This document shows, one piece after another, positions 1 through 15,200 of a DNA stretch of 26,356 nucleotides. The notes beneath the pieces are model-generated. The model was not told the DNA's origin, did no database searches, and saw only the letters and a program-made list of their open reading frames with translations. The position numbers and the translations under genes are program-made. Source of the stretch: Phallusia fumigata (taxonomy: Eukaryota > Chordata > Ascidiacea > Phlebobranchia > Ascidiidae). The stretch spans positions 1-26,356 of the forward strand of contig QXVZ01007475.1 of NCBI GenBank assembly GCA_008931825.1, in the 5' to 3' direction. Numbering within the stretch: position 1 is the stretch's first letter; the number at the start of each line of letters is the position of its first letter.

Positions 1-961
1 AACCTTGGCTTCGATTTGTTCTGAAAGTCCCATCTCTCGCATTAACATGACGCTCCCACGCGGTTCGACTTCGGCAAACGCGATTGCGCCTTTCCAGTAA
101 TTAGCAAGAGATCTCCAAGAAGTTTCTAAAAAACGCAGAAAGATCGCTTATTAAAAGTTAAAATGTACGCAAAGATTGTATGTTTTTCTTTAGCTGTTTT
201 GAATTATTAGCATCGCTTATGTTAATTACAACACTGCGGAACCATGCAGTGAAATAAGCAAATTTCTGGTAACTGTATTTACATGGCCAGAGATGGAAAT
301 CCAGAAAAATGTCACGTATTAACCTGTAATTTGTTTCCCAAAGTAAGAACTTGCGCAGACAAATGCTGACCAAAAGTCTTACAGTTTTGTAAACAACAGG
401 ATCCAGCGAGTATTATTGGCAATTCCTAACCCTTTTTTTGAAACTTTTCAATGTATTTTATTTGGTAACAGCCGTTGTCAGTGTCATTGTTACTATCCGT
501 AAAAGCAAGCCATGAAGTGTTTTACAAAACGTTAACGACAGGTGCACCAACAAGGCCAGGATACAGATTTGGACCAGATACAGATTTAATTAATTTAGGC
601 AAACTTTTAACTTGACTCACCAACCTTTGACACAACCAAAGTCAACAGTCCATGCCACCGTATATAACCCAATGCCATGACAATTTGTTTATTTAGCTAA
701 CACAACAAATGCGATTAGTGTTAACTTACCCAACGTTCCATTTGTGAATACAACCACCCAGGTATCACGACTCTGAATCACAGTCTCCTTAAAGTTGTTG
801 TGATTCAGACAGCGGTAAATCTCAGGTATTTTACCAGGCGTCGGCAAGCCCCAATGAGCCATGTCGTACGTTGCTCTTTCATCGTATTTAGTGTTGGTAG
901 TTGCAGATGCAGCCAGTCCATAACCACAAAAACTTGCGCAAAGTGCTATGGTCAGCAACAT
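1..961 (-). CDS. 5' part of a signal-peptide protein with a thioredoxin-fold-like segment (partial)
   Basis: Two exons on the minus strand. Exon 1 is 961-730 (77 codons plus one base) and ends at the donor GTAAGT. Exon 2 is 125-1, after a TTTTTTAG acceptor, and stays open for 41 codons to the window edge. The phases match (1 base plus 2 bases gives Glu). Residues 1 to about 18 form a signal peptide (MLLTIALCASFCGYGLAAS). Around residues 67-80 the segment DTWVVVFTNGTLETSW resembles the beta strand and following turn of a thioredoxin fold, where PDI-type proteins carry WCxxC; no cysteine pair is present here. It is followed by LANYWKGAIAFAEVE, similar to the next helix and strand of PDI-like domains. 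I therefore infer an ER or secreted non-catalytic thioredoxin-like protein but cannot name the family. The start is the first ATG and gives a good signal peptide. Intron 1 (126-729) shows nothing else. Confidence 0.6.
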
Positions 962-1697
962 CTTTCCACTGAAAATCCGTTTCTACACCTCTATTTGCTG
1001 TGCGTGCTGTGTGCCAGCTATATCTGCAAGGGTATATGCCTGCGTAGACAACGTGTGTGTGTCTTCCTGGTATTGTTCAATTGTTTAATGATAATCCAAA
1101 AAGCAGCAGCTCCCATCATCTGAAATCCTATTGTTTAATGCATCACAATTTTAATTCGTATTTATTGCAGCAGGGTAATCGGACGCTTTTGACTTCTGTC
1201 TAATTGTTTATCCAACCTCTTTACATGTAGCACAAATTCAACCTCTGTACAGGGCTGTTTGACATATGTATTTCAGTTTTTAAACAAGTTATTGAACATT
1301 TCAGTTTACTGTTAGGCATGATACCTGCCTATTTATCTGCATTAGACATGCTTGCACAAGAGTTCACATGAAAAAGTACATTGCCAAATAGAACCAACAT
1401 CCGCCCAAAACTTGCAATAGTTTTAGCTAGTGTTTAACCTATGCATACATATTTTTATGGCAATCTTTTATAACAGTTACAAACAATAATAGCAAGAAAA
1501 TCAAGGTTGTGGTAAACTAAGTGTGAAAATGATCTGTTGGAAAGGTCTTCATTTGCAGCAGCAACCTTGTTCCATCCTTGGATAATGTGTACTAAAAGCA
1601 CAGTAAGCTCCAACAAGAAAAATTTTAACACTACGGCTGAAGTACCTTTTCTTCTAGGGATGATGACTTTCAACAAGAGAAATAATCATTAATGGTG
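962..1697. other. Intergenic: upstream of the thioredoxin-like gene, downstream of ANAPC13
   Basis: Both neighbours are read on the minus strand, so this 736-base stretch should hold the ANAPC13 3' UTR and the promoter and leader of the next gene. An AATAAA on the minus strand lies at 1166-1161, but it is over 500 bases from the ANAPC13 stop, so its role is unclear. I see no other coding exon. Confidence 0.5.
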
Positions 1698-2326
1698 TCA
1701 AGATTGTCTATGATTTGTTTGGTGCAATAATGATTGCAGATTGTCATCGTTCCATTTCTTTTCCAGTTCCTTCATTGTTTCTTTGGGGTTTCCATTGTCC
1801 TGCAAACAAAACCAAATTAGTGCTGGTCAAAACTTAGCCTATACGACGTAGGCATTTAACAACAATAGAGATGATATGGAGTTTACACTGTTCACTTAAC
1901 TAACAAATTAACAGCAGCTAGAAGGTTACACAACAAGTTTTGTAGCCCAACTAAACCACTGAAATGCTACCAGTGTTAACATTTCTGTATAACAGTTATG
2001 TCATGCTGTTAATGTTTTTATAAAAGTTATGAGTTTTATCATGGATAACCAAACTGTAGTCAGTCTTAAAAAAGTAACATTGTCGGTCTCAAAAAGTAAA
2101 AGTTGTTCGATTTATAAACACCACAACAGTAACAACCGCCAAGCAAATGCTAAGGCCAACCAAGCTAAAGCATAAACAAATCAAGATAACATAGTGAGCA
2201 AACCTGTTCAATATCAGGTAGTTCCTCTAGTGGAACATCAATGTCTTCAAGCGGAAGTTTGTCAGATACCCAATCCTCATCCAGAATGTCAATCAGGTGA
2301 CCTTCAATTTTAGCCTCACCGTCCAT
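1698..2326 (-). CDS. ANAPC13: Anaphase-promoting complex subunit 13 (APC13)
   Basis: Small non-catalytic subunit of the anaphase-promoting complex/cyclosome, the E3 ubiquitin ligase that drives mitotic exit; in other animals APC13 stabilises the TPR-subunit lobe. There are two exons on the minus strand: 2326-2204 (41 codons, donor CAG|GTTTGC) and 1799-1698 (33 codons plus TGA, acceptor TTTGTTTGCAG). The 74-residue product has the same length as the human protein. Matching landmarks are the MD start, the DxLxDxxW-type segment (LIDILDEDWVSDKLPLEDI), VPLEELPDIEQ followed by DNG, and MKELEKKWNDDNLQSLL near the C-terminus. The exon junction falls at EQ|DNG. Identification is by recognition of the whole short protein. 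A possible leader acceptor (TTGTGGTAG) lies at 2380-2379 on the minus strand. The gene is head to head with TIMM29. Confidence 0.95.
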
Positions 2327-3077
2327 TATGGCAACAGCTTATAAATGATCAATTTTGTTTAGTTTGTTGATGGATATCCTACCACAAGAATTAAAAAATT
2401 AGGATTGATAATTTCTAATACTTTAACTTTAACAAAACTAAAGCTGTTCCTGTTAGTTTACCGTAGCTTTAAATTATAGCTGCGTTATCTGCCCGGCACA
2501 TTAATAAAAACTGCAAAGAAATAACAAACCACTATTCGTTGTTTTAAACAACTTCGCGAGATATAACACGAATCCATTGCCATTTTCCTAAAAACCAAAC
2601 ACAAACACATTGGCGCCACTAAAAACAAAATATGTTTTTCAAGCGCCCACTTGTGATAGTTATGAAAGAAATAGCTATCCGCTAGAAGACGCTCTTGAGT
2701 GTTTTGATTTTGTATGTCACCGACACGTGCGTTGTATTTATGTCTGAAAGAGTCAGAGTCACGGAGGTGGTATCTAATAGGCTGCGAAGTAAAGCTGTAA
2801 GACTCGTTACCAATAGTTACCGACAATAACCGAACAGTTAAATCGCTGAAGTTTGCAAAATTACATGTAGATTTACAGTGTGACCTTACAAATGTTTTTT
2901 TGCTTGATGGTGTTTTGTGACTGTTTTTTTTGAATAAAGATTCTATTTTGAAACCGATTTTAATTTCTGCAACATTTCATGATAGGTTTTTTTAACTTTT
3001 GTGACCAAATTCAACAACATAGATTATAGATACATCACATATATTGTTATTAATTTTTGATTTGTCTTATTTTTTAG
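2327..3077. promoter_or_regulatory. Shared upstream region between ANAPC13 (minus) and TIMM29 (plus)
   Basis: The two start codons face away from each other across about 760 bases, so both promoters should lie here. A minus-strand open frame at 2826-2485 has no ATG start and no family resemblance, so I do not call it a gene. AT-rich runs near 2920-3075 end in the pyrimidine-rich acceptor before TIMM29. Confidence 0.45.
3061..3077 (+). promoter_or_regulatory. Splice acceptor 12 bases before the TIMM29 start (5' UTR intron or spliced-leader site)
   Basis: A T-rich tract ends in TTTTTAG at 3071-3077, leaving a 12-base leader before the ATG at 3090. No upstream exon or donor is evident. In tunicates such sites often accept the spliced leader; this is inference from layout only. 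Confidence 0.5.
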
Positions 3078-3089
3078 CAAACACTGGTA

Positions 3090-3737
3090 ATGACATTCTA
3101 CAGCAAGTCCAAAGATGCCTTTATAGCAACTTACAAGCGAATTAGCTCAGATTATGTGTCAGCTGCAAAGGACACCTGGTCCGATGCGATAAGTCGTCCA
3201 GTTAAGTCCATCGTTTATGCTGGAACTTTTGCATTTGGATTGTTTGCATACAAAACTGTTCCCAATGAAGAAAACTACATCTCAACAGTTGTTGAAAGTT
3301 CAAACGATCTTCTTTTACAAGCCGATGGAACAAGAAATAAGGACACAGACAACTATGTTCAGTCTATACTTCTGCATCGCGCCAAAGATCGCCTCTGCTA
3401 CCAGCATTTAGGGTTATTTTCCATCATGTACCACAACGATCATGGGAATATAACCAAGAACTTCAGAGCTCAATGCAAGTACACTAATCCTCGATGGGTC
3501 CACTTCCATAAACGGGTTCTTGATATTGGATTTGTAGGTCGTTGGTGGAAAGTGAATTACATGATGACTGATTATGACATTGACTTTGATGAGCTTCCGA
3601 AAGAGTTTAGTTCTGCTTTCCAAAGATACTCTGACCACTTAAAAAGATTGTTTGGGTATTCGTATTACAATCACCTTATGGCACAACCAGAAAAGAAAAA
3701 ACCCTTTGTCTATACTGAAGCTGCTAATGAGACTTAA
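3090..3737 (+). CDS. TIMM29: Mitochondrial import inner membrane translocase subunit Tim29
   Basis: Tim29 is a metazoan component of the TIM22 complex, which inserts multi-pass carrier proteins into the mitochondrial inner membrane. The gene is a single 215-codon exon. Landmarks shared with vertebrate Tim29 are YVSAAKDTW near residues 22-30 (human-like DYAEACRD), a membrane segment at about residues 40-54 (SIVYAGTFAFGLFAY), a short loop with NxxxYVQSILLHRAKDRLCY, the C(K/R)YxxPRW motif, and the strongly conserved DIGFVGRWW at residues 145-153. The protein is somewhat shorter than the human one (about 260 aa) because the C-terminal tail is reduced. The ATG at 3090 follows the acceptor by 12 bases and is the first in frame. 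A poly(A) signal follows at 3934, and TMEM145 begins directly after it on the same strand. Confidence 0.92.
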   Translation: MTFYSKSKDAFIATYKRISSDYVSAAKDTWSDAISRPVKSIVYAGTFAFGLFAYKTVPNEENYISTVVESSNDLLLQADGTRNKDTDNYVQSILLHRAKDRLCYQHLGLFSIMYHNDHGNITKNFRAQCKYTNPRWVHFHKRVLDIGFVGRWWKVNYMMTDYDIDFDELPKEFSSAFQRYSDHLKRLFGYSYYNHLMAQPEKKKPFVYTEAANET

Positions 3738-3933
3738 AATGTTAGTTTTGAAGATCCATATGTAGTTTATTTACCCTGTTGTACACAGCAATTATTAATC
3801 TCCCATTTGGCCCATGCTTTTTCAGTTTTGTTCTGTTCCGTTTTCAAACATTTTGGTTGCTGAATATAATTTACCAAATTTGGAGTTATTTTTTATTTGA
3901 AAAGTATTTTGCTTGTAATTAATTAAATATACA

Positions 3934-3939
3934 ATAAAT
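3934..3939 (+). terminator. Poly(A) signal AATAAA of TIMM29
   Basis: Canonical AATAAA about 200 bases after the TIMM29 stop. The next gene's acceptor is only 30 bases further on, leaving room for cleavage but almost no intergenic DNA. Confidence 0.7.
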
Positions 3940-3949
3940 TTTAAGTCAA

Positions 3950-3969
3950 TGTGTTTTATTTTCATGCAG
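3950..3969 (+). promoter_or_regulatory. Strong splice acceptor just upstream of TMEM145, candidate trans-splice site
   Basis: TGTGTTTTATTTTCATGCAG is a good pyrimidine tract plus CAG. It lies between the TIMM29 poly(A) signal and the TMEM145 ATG at 4016. With no visible cis donor in the short gap, spliced-leader addition to a downstream operon gene is the simplest reading. Confidence 0.55.
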
Positions 3970-3970
3970 A

Positions 3971-4003
3971 ATGGAGGTACAATACTATTGTAAAGGCTAC
4001 TAA
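3971..4003 (+). other. Upstream ORF of 10 codons in the TMEM145 leader
   Basis: An ATG lies one base after the predicted acceptor, reads ten codons and stops at TAA (4001-4003), 12 bases before the main ATG. If trans-splicing occurs at 3969, this is the first AUG after the leader and could lower translation of TMEM145. Confidence 0.45.
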
Positions 4004-4015
4004 AAAAGAAAAAAA

Positions 4016-10882
<6,867 letters not shown>

Positions 10883-11139
10883 AAATTTACATTTGTTTTT
10901 ACTGCATTTACCTATCTCAAATTTTGCCTTTAGATAGTTTCATTTAGCTGCTGTGCAATTGTAGTTTCACTGTGTATTTTACATCATTAGTTTTGTACAT
11001 TTACTTTATCGATGCCTCAATGCTTTAAGTCTTTCACTGTAGTTTTTACAAGTTCAGTGTTTGGCAATCATAATGTGGTGCTTGTGTGAAACCGCTTTCC
11101 AACTAGCAGAAAGCTCTGTGTAGCATTGTGTCACCTTTA

Positions 11140-11145
11140 AATAAA
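11140..11145 (+). terminator. Poly(A) signal AATAAA of TMEM145
   Basis: First AATAAA after the TMEM145 stop codon, about 260 bases downstream. Confidence 0.65.
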
Positions 11146-11483
11146 AACTATTGCTTGTCCATAGTAAGACTACAGATGTGAAATATTTGTGATGTTTTAA
11201 GTTTTGAAACCATTAGCTCAAGAAAAGTGCTCCTTTATCCTGGGTCGACAAAATAGGCTAACATTTGTTTAAGAAAACGTCATAACTTTAGTAATCTGGC
11301 CACAGGATTGTGTTACGATGTTGTTCGTTAATCGACAAATTTCACGCATTGGAAGATGAACATAAATATGTTTGCTTGTGCATTTTTATCAACGGTGCAT
11401 GAAATAGCGCCTATATCACGTTTAAGATAACTGCCCCAACTGTACTTTCATTTTTTTCAATTTTTGAAATGGTGGTGACGTTA

Positions 11484-11590
11484 ATTCGGATCAAGCCCTC
11501 GGGTGCTCCTCGGTAAGAGCAGTTTCGTGCCCAGGAAAACGTATACGACAGGATTAGAAGTCACAAACTTGCAATTTTCGAGGCAATACG
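11484..11590 (+). repeat. Candidate tRNA-derived SINE fragment
   Basis: GGATCAAGCCCTCGGGT is followed by GCTCCTCGGTAAGAGC, which folds like a tRNA D-arm (GCTC/GAGC stem), and then by AGGATTAGAAGTC about 50 bases on, near a box B. The same order (GGATCAA, CCCT, GGGT, GAGCA, CAGGATTAGA, TTGCAA) recurs at 14670. Confidence 0.4.
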
Positions 11591-12095
11591 CACCATAAAA
11601 TCTCAATTAAGCAGGGTTACTAATCGCCCCACTTTTTGTGTTCATAAGTACAATTTGAGAAGCAACGTATCTACAAAAATCATTCGCCATACAATACGAT
11701 TTCTATGCAAAGTATATTATTTTCGATGTTGTTTTTTGGGAAAATGTGGTGTTATATTAGTTACTGTTGGTTATTGAGCCTGGGATTTGGTTAGTGGTTG
11801 GTACGTAATGTCAAATAAATTCCGAATTGAACACAAACGATAAACTCCACTAATAATGTTCTTTTTGACCTGTCGTCTTTGTCGTGCAACCCTGTTTGCA
11901 TCAAGGTCAAAGTCATTGGCAATGAGCATTTTATGCTGGATTTACCTGTTCATAATGTTTGTTGCGTTGTTGGTAGTGGCACTGGACTACTGGTACTTCC
12001 AAGCACGTTTGCACCGATTGCAATGGCAGTGTTTCATGATTTTACAGCGTTACACTTGTAAAATGTATGCTGTAAATGTTGCTGTATTGCATTGC

Positions 12096-12115
12096 AATTT
12101 TTTGTTGTTTTTCAG
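12096..12115 (+). promoter_or_regulatory. Splice acceptor in the leader of the 110-aa membrane-protein gene
   Basis: A T-rich tract ends in TTTTTCAG at 12108-12115, 42 bases before the ATG at 12158. It may close a 5' UTR intron or accept the spliced leader. A three-codon uORF (ATG at 12118) follows immediately. Confidence 0.45.
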
Positions 12116-12157
12116 ACATGTTAAAATAGCAGAAAGTGGTAATTGGTTCGGAAAACA

Positions 12158-14370
12158 ATGTTTTCTCACCTGAGAGTAGTGTTGCGGTGTGGACAGAGTA
12201 AGTAATGTATTAAAGTTTTTTTAGTAATGTGTAGAAGAAGATTGTTTTTCCAAACACCTGTAATTGTGAATTATACAAAAGTACAACGAGTTGTGAATTC
12301 AAAAACCTATTAATACCAGTAGGGTGCAGACCTAAAATGATATCAGGATGTTTCAGTTCAAACCCTTTTTTATGTATCTTGTTTACAGATGTTGCTGTCA
12401 AGAATCAAATGAGGAGAATGGCCAACTGGCATCGTCCAAATTTTCTTGGTGGAAAAGCTGAACCACATGGTATAAGACACTTCTTTACGACTGGATAAAA
12501 TGTTTTTCCTAACAAGCATTTTAGGTTCTGTAATTTCAATTTTAGCAGTTACATGCATTCCGTTTTTCAAATCAGCTAAACTCCCAAGTAAAGTGGATAT
12601 TTCTGGTGAAAATGAATGATGTACTTTTAACAGACTGAAAATATCTTTGTAAAACTATAAAGAATTTTCAACGAAGTCACCTCCTTAAAAAACTTTTTAC
12701 AATCCTGTTGCCTCTGATAAAAACTATTTTTTTTGTAGAGATAGGCAAACTTATTCGACAGCGTCTGTACCGCGAGGGCGATATTATCTTCTATATTGCG
12801 GGGACATTTGTCAGTAAGTAATTTTCTATTGATTGTCAACTAAGGATGGCCAATGTTACTGTAGCGTAATTTAGTTGCCTTTTTGTGAAAATTTATTCTG
12901 TGCATGAACCGGTGTATAAGTGGTGTGAAATGGGCGTGTTTTGTGGCATTGGACCTAGAGCGGTGCGCTTGAGGTCAGTAAATACAAGGGTGTTGCAAGA
13001 GAAAGAGCTGCTTGTGGCAGAGAATAAGCTACATTATCAAAATGCAGTTTGTATTGTGCCCACAATTGGCCACTATTTCCATTAAACATCCCAGGCGACT
13101 TCACTGCACCCACAAATGGTTTACAATTTACCGCATCATCCTTTTCTTCAGATATTTTTACAAAAAGTGGTTTAATGTCACGGCTTGCGTCCTTCGATTC
13201 TTCCAAAATATCAACTCTTCTTTTCAATTCAACATTCTCTTTCTGCAGCAAAAGTACAGCGCTCTCCAACACTGCTATTCGTGTCTCTGTCATGGTCCTG
13301 GCATGCTCGCCAATGTAGCTTATTCTCTGCCACAAACAGCTCTTTCTCTTCCAACACCCTTGTATTCACTGATCTCAAGCGCACCGCTCTAGGTCCAACG
13401 CCACAAAACACGCCCATTTCACACCACTTATACACCGGTTCATGCACAGAATAAATTTTCACAAAAAGGCAACTAAATTACGCTACNTTCTGCAGCAAAA
13501 GTACAGCGCTCTCCAACACTGCTATTCGTGTCTCTGTCATGGTCCTGGCGTGCTCGCCAATGTAGCTTATTCTCTGCCACAAACAGTTCTTTCTCTTGCA
13601 TCACCCTTGTATTCACTGACCTCAAGCGCACCGCTCTAGGTCCAACGCCACAAAACACCCCCATTTCACACCACTTATACACCGGTTCATGCACAGAATA
13701 AATTTTCACAAAAAGGCAACTAAATTACGCTACATTACCAAACTATAAAAAAGCAATACCGTTCAATATAATTTGGAATACATTGTTGGGATTTTTTGAC
13801 ATCATTTATGCTGTCAAATCTTGGGCCAAATGTTTGCTTCATAATAGTCAAAATTTCTACATTTTCCAATCCATCCTTTTTTACAAACTGATTGTATTTG
13901 TGAAAAACATGATATCAAATCTTCTTCAAGGTTTTTTTGCGATCATGGGCATCGTATATTTTTGTGATGAGAAAATGGCAGCATACAAAAAACGCACAGA
14001 AGATTATGTTAAGTTTGCCCACTACAACGCATACCCTTGTAAGTTTTTTGTGTATTTTTGATATCTTTTGTAATCATAGTTTGCTGCTTGCTGCATGATA
14101 TTTTTTACTGCTGCTGGTTTTTCTATGTAGTTTAAGGCTAAATGTATGGGTGAACCTAATAGTCCTGGTTATTTCCCCACCAGCCCCAAAAGGGTAATAT
14201 GTGCACATCACAAATAAAGGATTCTTAGGAAATGATTGAATATAAATACACATGCTGTAAGTGGGTTTGAGATACCTATTTAAAAAAAATGCTTTTAATA
14301 CCTGTTTATTTTCCACCATTATTAATTAAATCTTTTTGCAGATCCAACGAGGGTAGATGATGAGACTTGA
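12158..14370 (+). CDS. Small single-pass, probably mitochondrial, membrane protein (110 aa)
   Basis: Five exons: 12158-12197, 12389-12469, 12739-12813, 13931-14038 and 14342-14370 (TGA). Every junction is GT-AG and all phases agree, giving 110 residues. The N-terminus (MFSHLRVVLRCGQ, then KNQMRRMANWHRPNF) is basic, without acids, and looks like a mitochondrial presequence. Residues 57-78 (IIFYIAGTFVSFFAIMGIVYF) form one membrane segment, followed by a charged stretch (DEKMAAYKKRTEDYVKF) and the end YPYPTRVDDET. Size and plan resemble accessory subunits of respiratory complexes (COX6A, COX6C and NDUFB types), but I cannot assign one, so no symbol is given. It is not a shadow: five exons join in frame and AATAAA follows the stop by 30 bases. 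Intron 3 hosts the inverted-LTR element. Confidence 0.75.
12860..13033 (+). repeat. Left LTR-like arm (174 bp), inverted relative to the right arm
   Basis: Starts TGTAGCG, ends AGCTACA, and contains a TATA-like TATAAG at 12915-12920. It differs from the right arm (13561-13734, reverse complement) at about six positions by eye. Confidence 0.75.
13034..13293 (-). pseudogene. Truncated gag-like ORF of the inverted-LTR element
   Basis: From ATG at 13293, which lies 20 bases inside the LTR edge, the frame runs about 86 codons on the minus strand until it meets the inverted left LTR. The first half is a short coiled coil (VLESAVLLLQKENVELKRRV). The second half ends with GMFNGNSGQLWAQYKLHFD, the F(D/N)G...W..Y...F pattern typical of the start of Ty3/gypsy-type Gag. 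The rest of gag and all of pol are absent, so this cannot be autonomous. Family assignment is by pattern only. Confidence 0.6.
13241..13486. repeat. Assembly-duplicated segment, copy 1 (gag start plus right LTR)
   Basis: 246 bases repeated at 13488-13733 across the N at 13487, with several substitutions. The right LTR begins at 13314 in this copy and lacks its last base. Confidence 0.9.
13488..13733. repeat. Assembly-duplicated segment, copy 2
   Basis: Second haplotype copy of 13241-13486. It continues into the complete right LTR end (13734) and the TTAC target duplication. Confidence 0.9.
13561..13734 (-). repeat. Right LTR-like arm (174 bp)
   Basis: Reads TGTAGCG to AGCTACA on the minus strand. 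The base run just inside it (TTGGCGAGCACGCC on the minus strand) sits where a primer-binding site would be, starting TGG one base in. The tRNA is not identified. Confidence 0.7.
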
Positions 14371-14400
14371 GGATTGAAATTTTGCATTATTTTTTGTGTG

Positions 14401-14406
14401 AATAAA
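14401..14406 (+). terminator. Poly(A) signal AATAAA of the 110-aa gene
   Basis: 30 bases after the TGA. A second AATAAA at 14468-14473 lies in the assembly-duplicated segment. Confidence 0.75.
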
Positions 14407-14417
14407 ATTAAAGAAAT

Positions 14418-14638
14418 GTAACAAACTGTGATATCAGCACAACAAAATGTCTACTCCAGTTTATTTCAATAAAGCTGTGTTAACAAATAGGTGCTGGGTG
14501 TCTGTTTGGTTGTTTGTATTTTACATTNGTAACAAACTGTGATATCAGCACAACAAAAGGTCTACTCCAGTTTATTTCAATTAAGCTGTGTTAACAAATA
14601 AGTGTTGGGTGTCTGTTTGGTTGTTTGTATTTTACATT
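14418..14638. repeat. Duplicated 110-base assembly seam downstream of the 110-aa gene
   Basis: 14418-14527 and 14529-14638 repeat each other around the N at 14528. The first has AATAAA at 14468-14473; the second has AATTAA at 14579-14584 in the same place. Confidence 0.9.
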
Positions 14639-15200
14639 CTCCGACGGTGGATCCTTACATTATGACCTCAATTGGGATCAACCCTTTGGGTTATACTTGG
14701 TTGGAGCAAAACACTTGTTGGTTAATGCAGGGAAACAACAGGATTAGACCCTAAAACATTGCAAATAAGGACAAGGCCGTCGCGAAAAGATTACCCTATA
14801 AAACTGCCAAGGTAAAAAAAAACCGTTGGGGGTGTTCTTATGTTAAAACACCCTTTGTGGTTGACTCCAGGCCTAGCCCCCATCAGCTCTCTCGCCACAG
14901 CAAAACCTTGGACCGGGGCTAAAATGTTTTGGGAAATTATTAAAATAGAACACAGTCTTTAAAATTATGCCCCAAGTTATGTCTTTTTTATATGTAGGTT
15001 ACATCATGCAAATTTTTGTATGTTTGTTTCGAAAGAAAATTTTTCCAAAGTAAAGGTTACATTTTGTATGGAATAAATGTACGATTGAGCCGTTGTGCAG
15101 AAGCGATTCGCACGACTGATTAATTGACCATAGTTACGTAGTAAGCGGCGAAGTTTTGATTTTTGATTGTTTCGAAAGCTGTTGCAGTTGCGATTTCAAA
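14639..15200. other. Intergenic region before the vinculin-like gene
   Basis: Contains a SINE-like fragment at about 14670-14770 and the promoter/leader of the next gene. A possible acceptor (GCTGTTGCAG at 15177-15186) lies 14 bases before its ATG. No coding exon seen. Confidence 0.5.
14668..14775 (+). repeat. Candidate SINE fragment, related to 11484-11590
   Basis: Shares GGATCAA, CCCT, GGGT, GGAGCA, CAGGATTAGA and TTGCAA in the same order and similar spacing as the copy near 11486. The two are diverged in between. Confidence 0.35.

Larger units (their letters stand above)
10883..12115. other. TMEM145 3' UTR and intergenic region
   Basis: Holds the TMEM145 3' UTR up to the AATAAA at 11140, a SINE-like fragment near 11486, and the upstream part of the next gene. 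An open frame at 11856-12173 has hydrophobic stretches but overlaps the next gene's leader and first exon and matches nothing I know. No other gene seen. Confidence 0.5.
12856..13738. mobile_element. Miniature retroelement with inverted LTRs in intron 3
   Basis: Two 174-bp LTR-like arms with TGTAGC...GCTACA ends lie in opposite orientation (12860-13033 plus; 13561-13734 minus) and flank the first part of a gag-like frame read on the minus strand. TTAC at 12856-12859 and 13735-13738 forms a 4-bp target-site duplication directly against the TG and CA ends. The right half is present twice because of the assembly seam at 13487, so the true element is about 630 bp. It lacks pol, and normal LTR elements have both LTRs in the same orientation. 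Confidence 0.75.

Noticed and set aside
2485..2826. 113-codon minus-strand open frame upstream of ANAPC13
   Set aside because: It has no ATG start, no recognisable domain, odd composition, and lies in the likely bidirectional promoter.
2939..2954. GATTCTATTTTGAAAC resembles the Ciona spliced-leader sequence as I remember it
   Set aside because: It has an extra T, is not followed by a GT donor, and lacks an SL RNA gene context, so it is probably chance.
11856..12173. 105-codon plus-strand frame with hydrophobic stretches
   Set aside because: It runs through the pyrimidine tract and acceptor at 12115 into the first exon of the 110-aa gene in another frame, and I recognise no family in it.
12885..13709. 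Several overlapping frames on both strands that repeat the same peptides
   Set aside because: They are translations of the inverted LTR arms and their assembly duplicates, not separate genes; only the gag-like start is kept.
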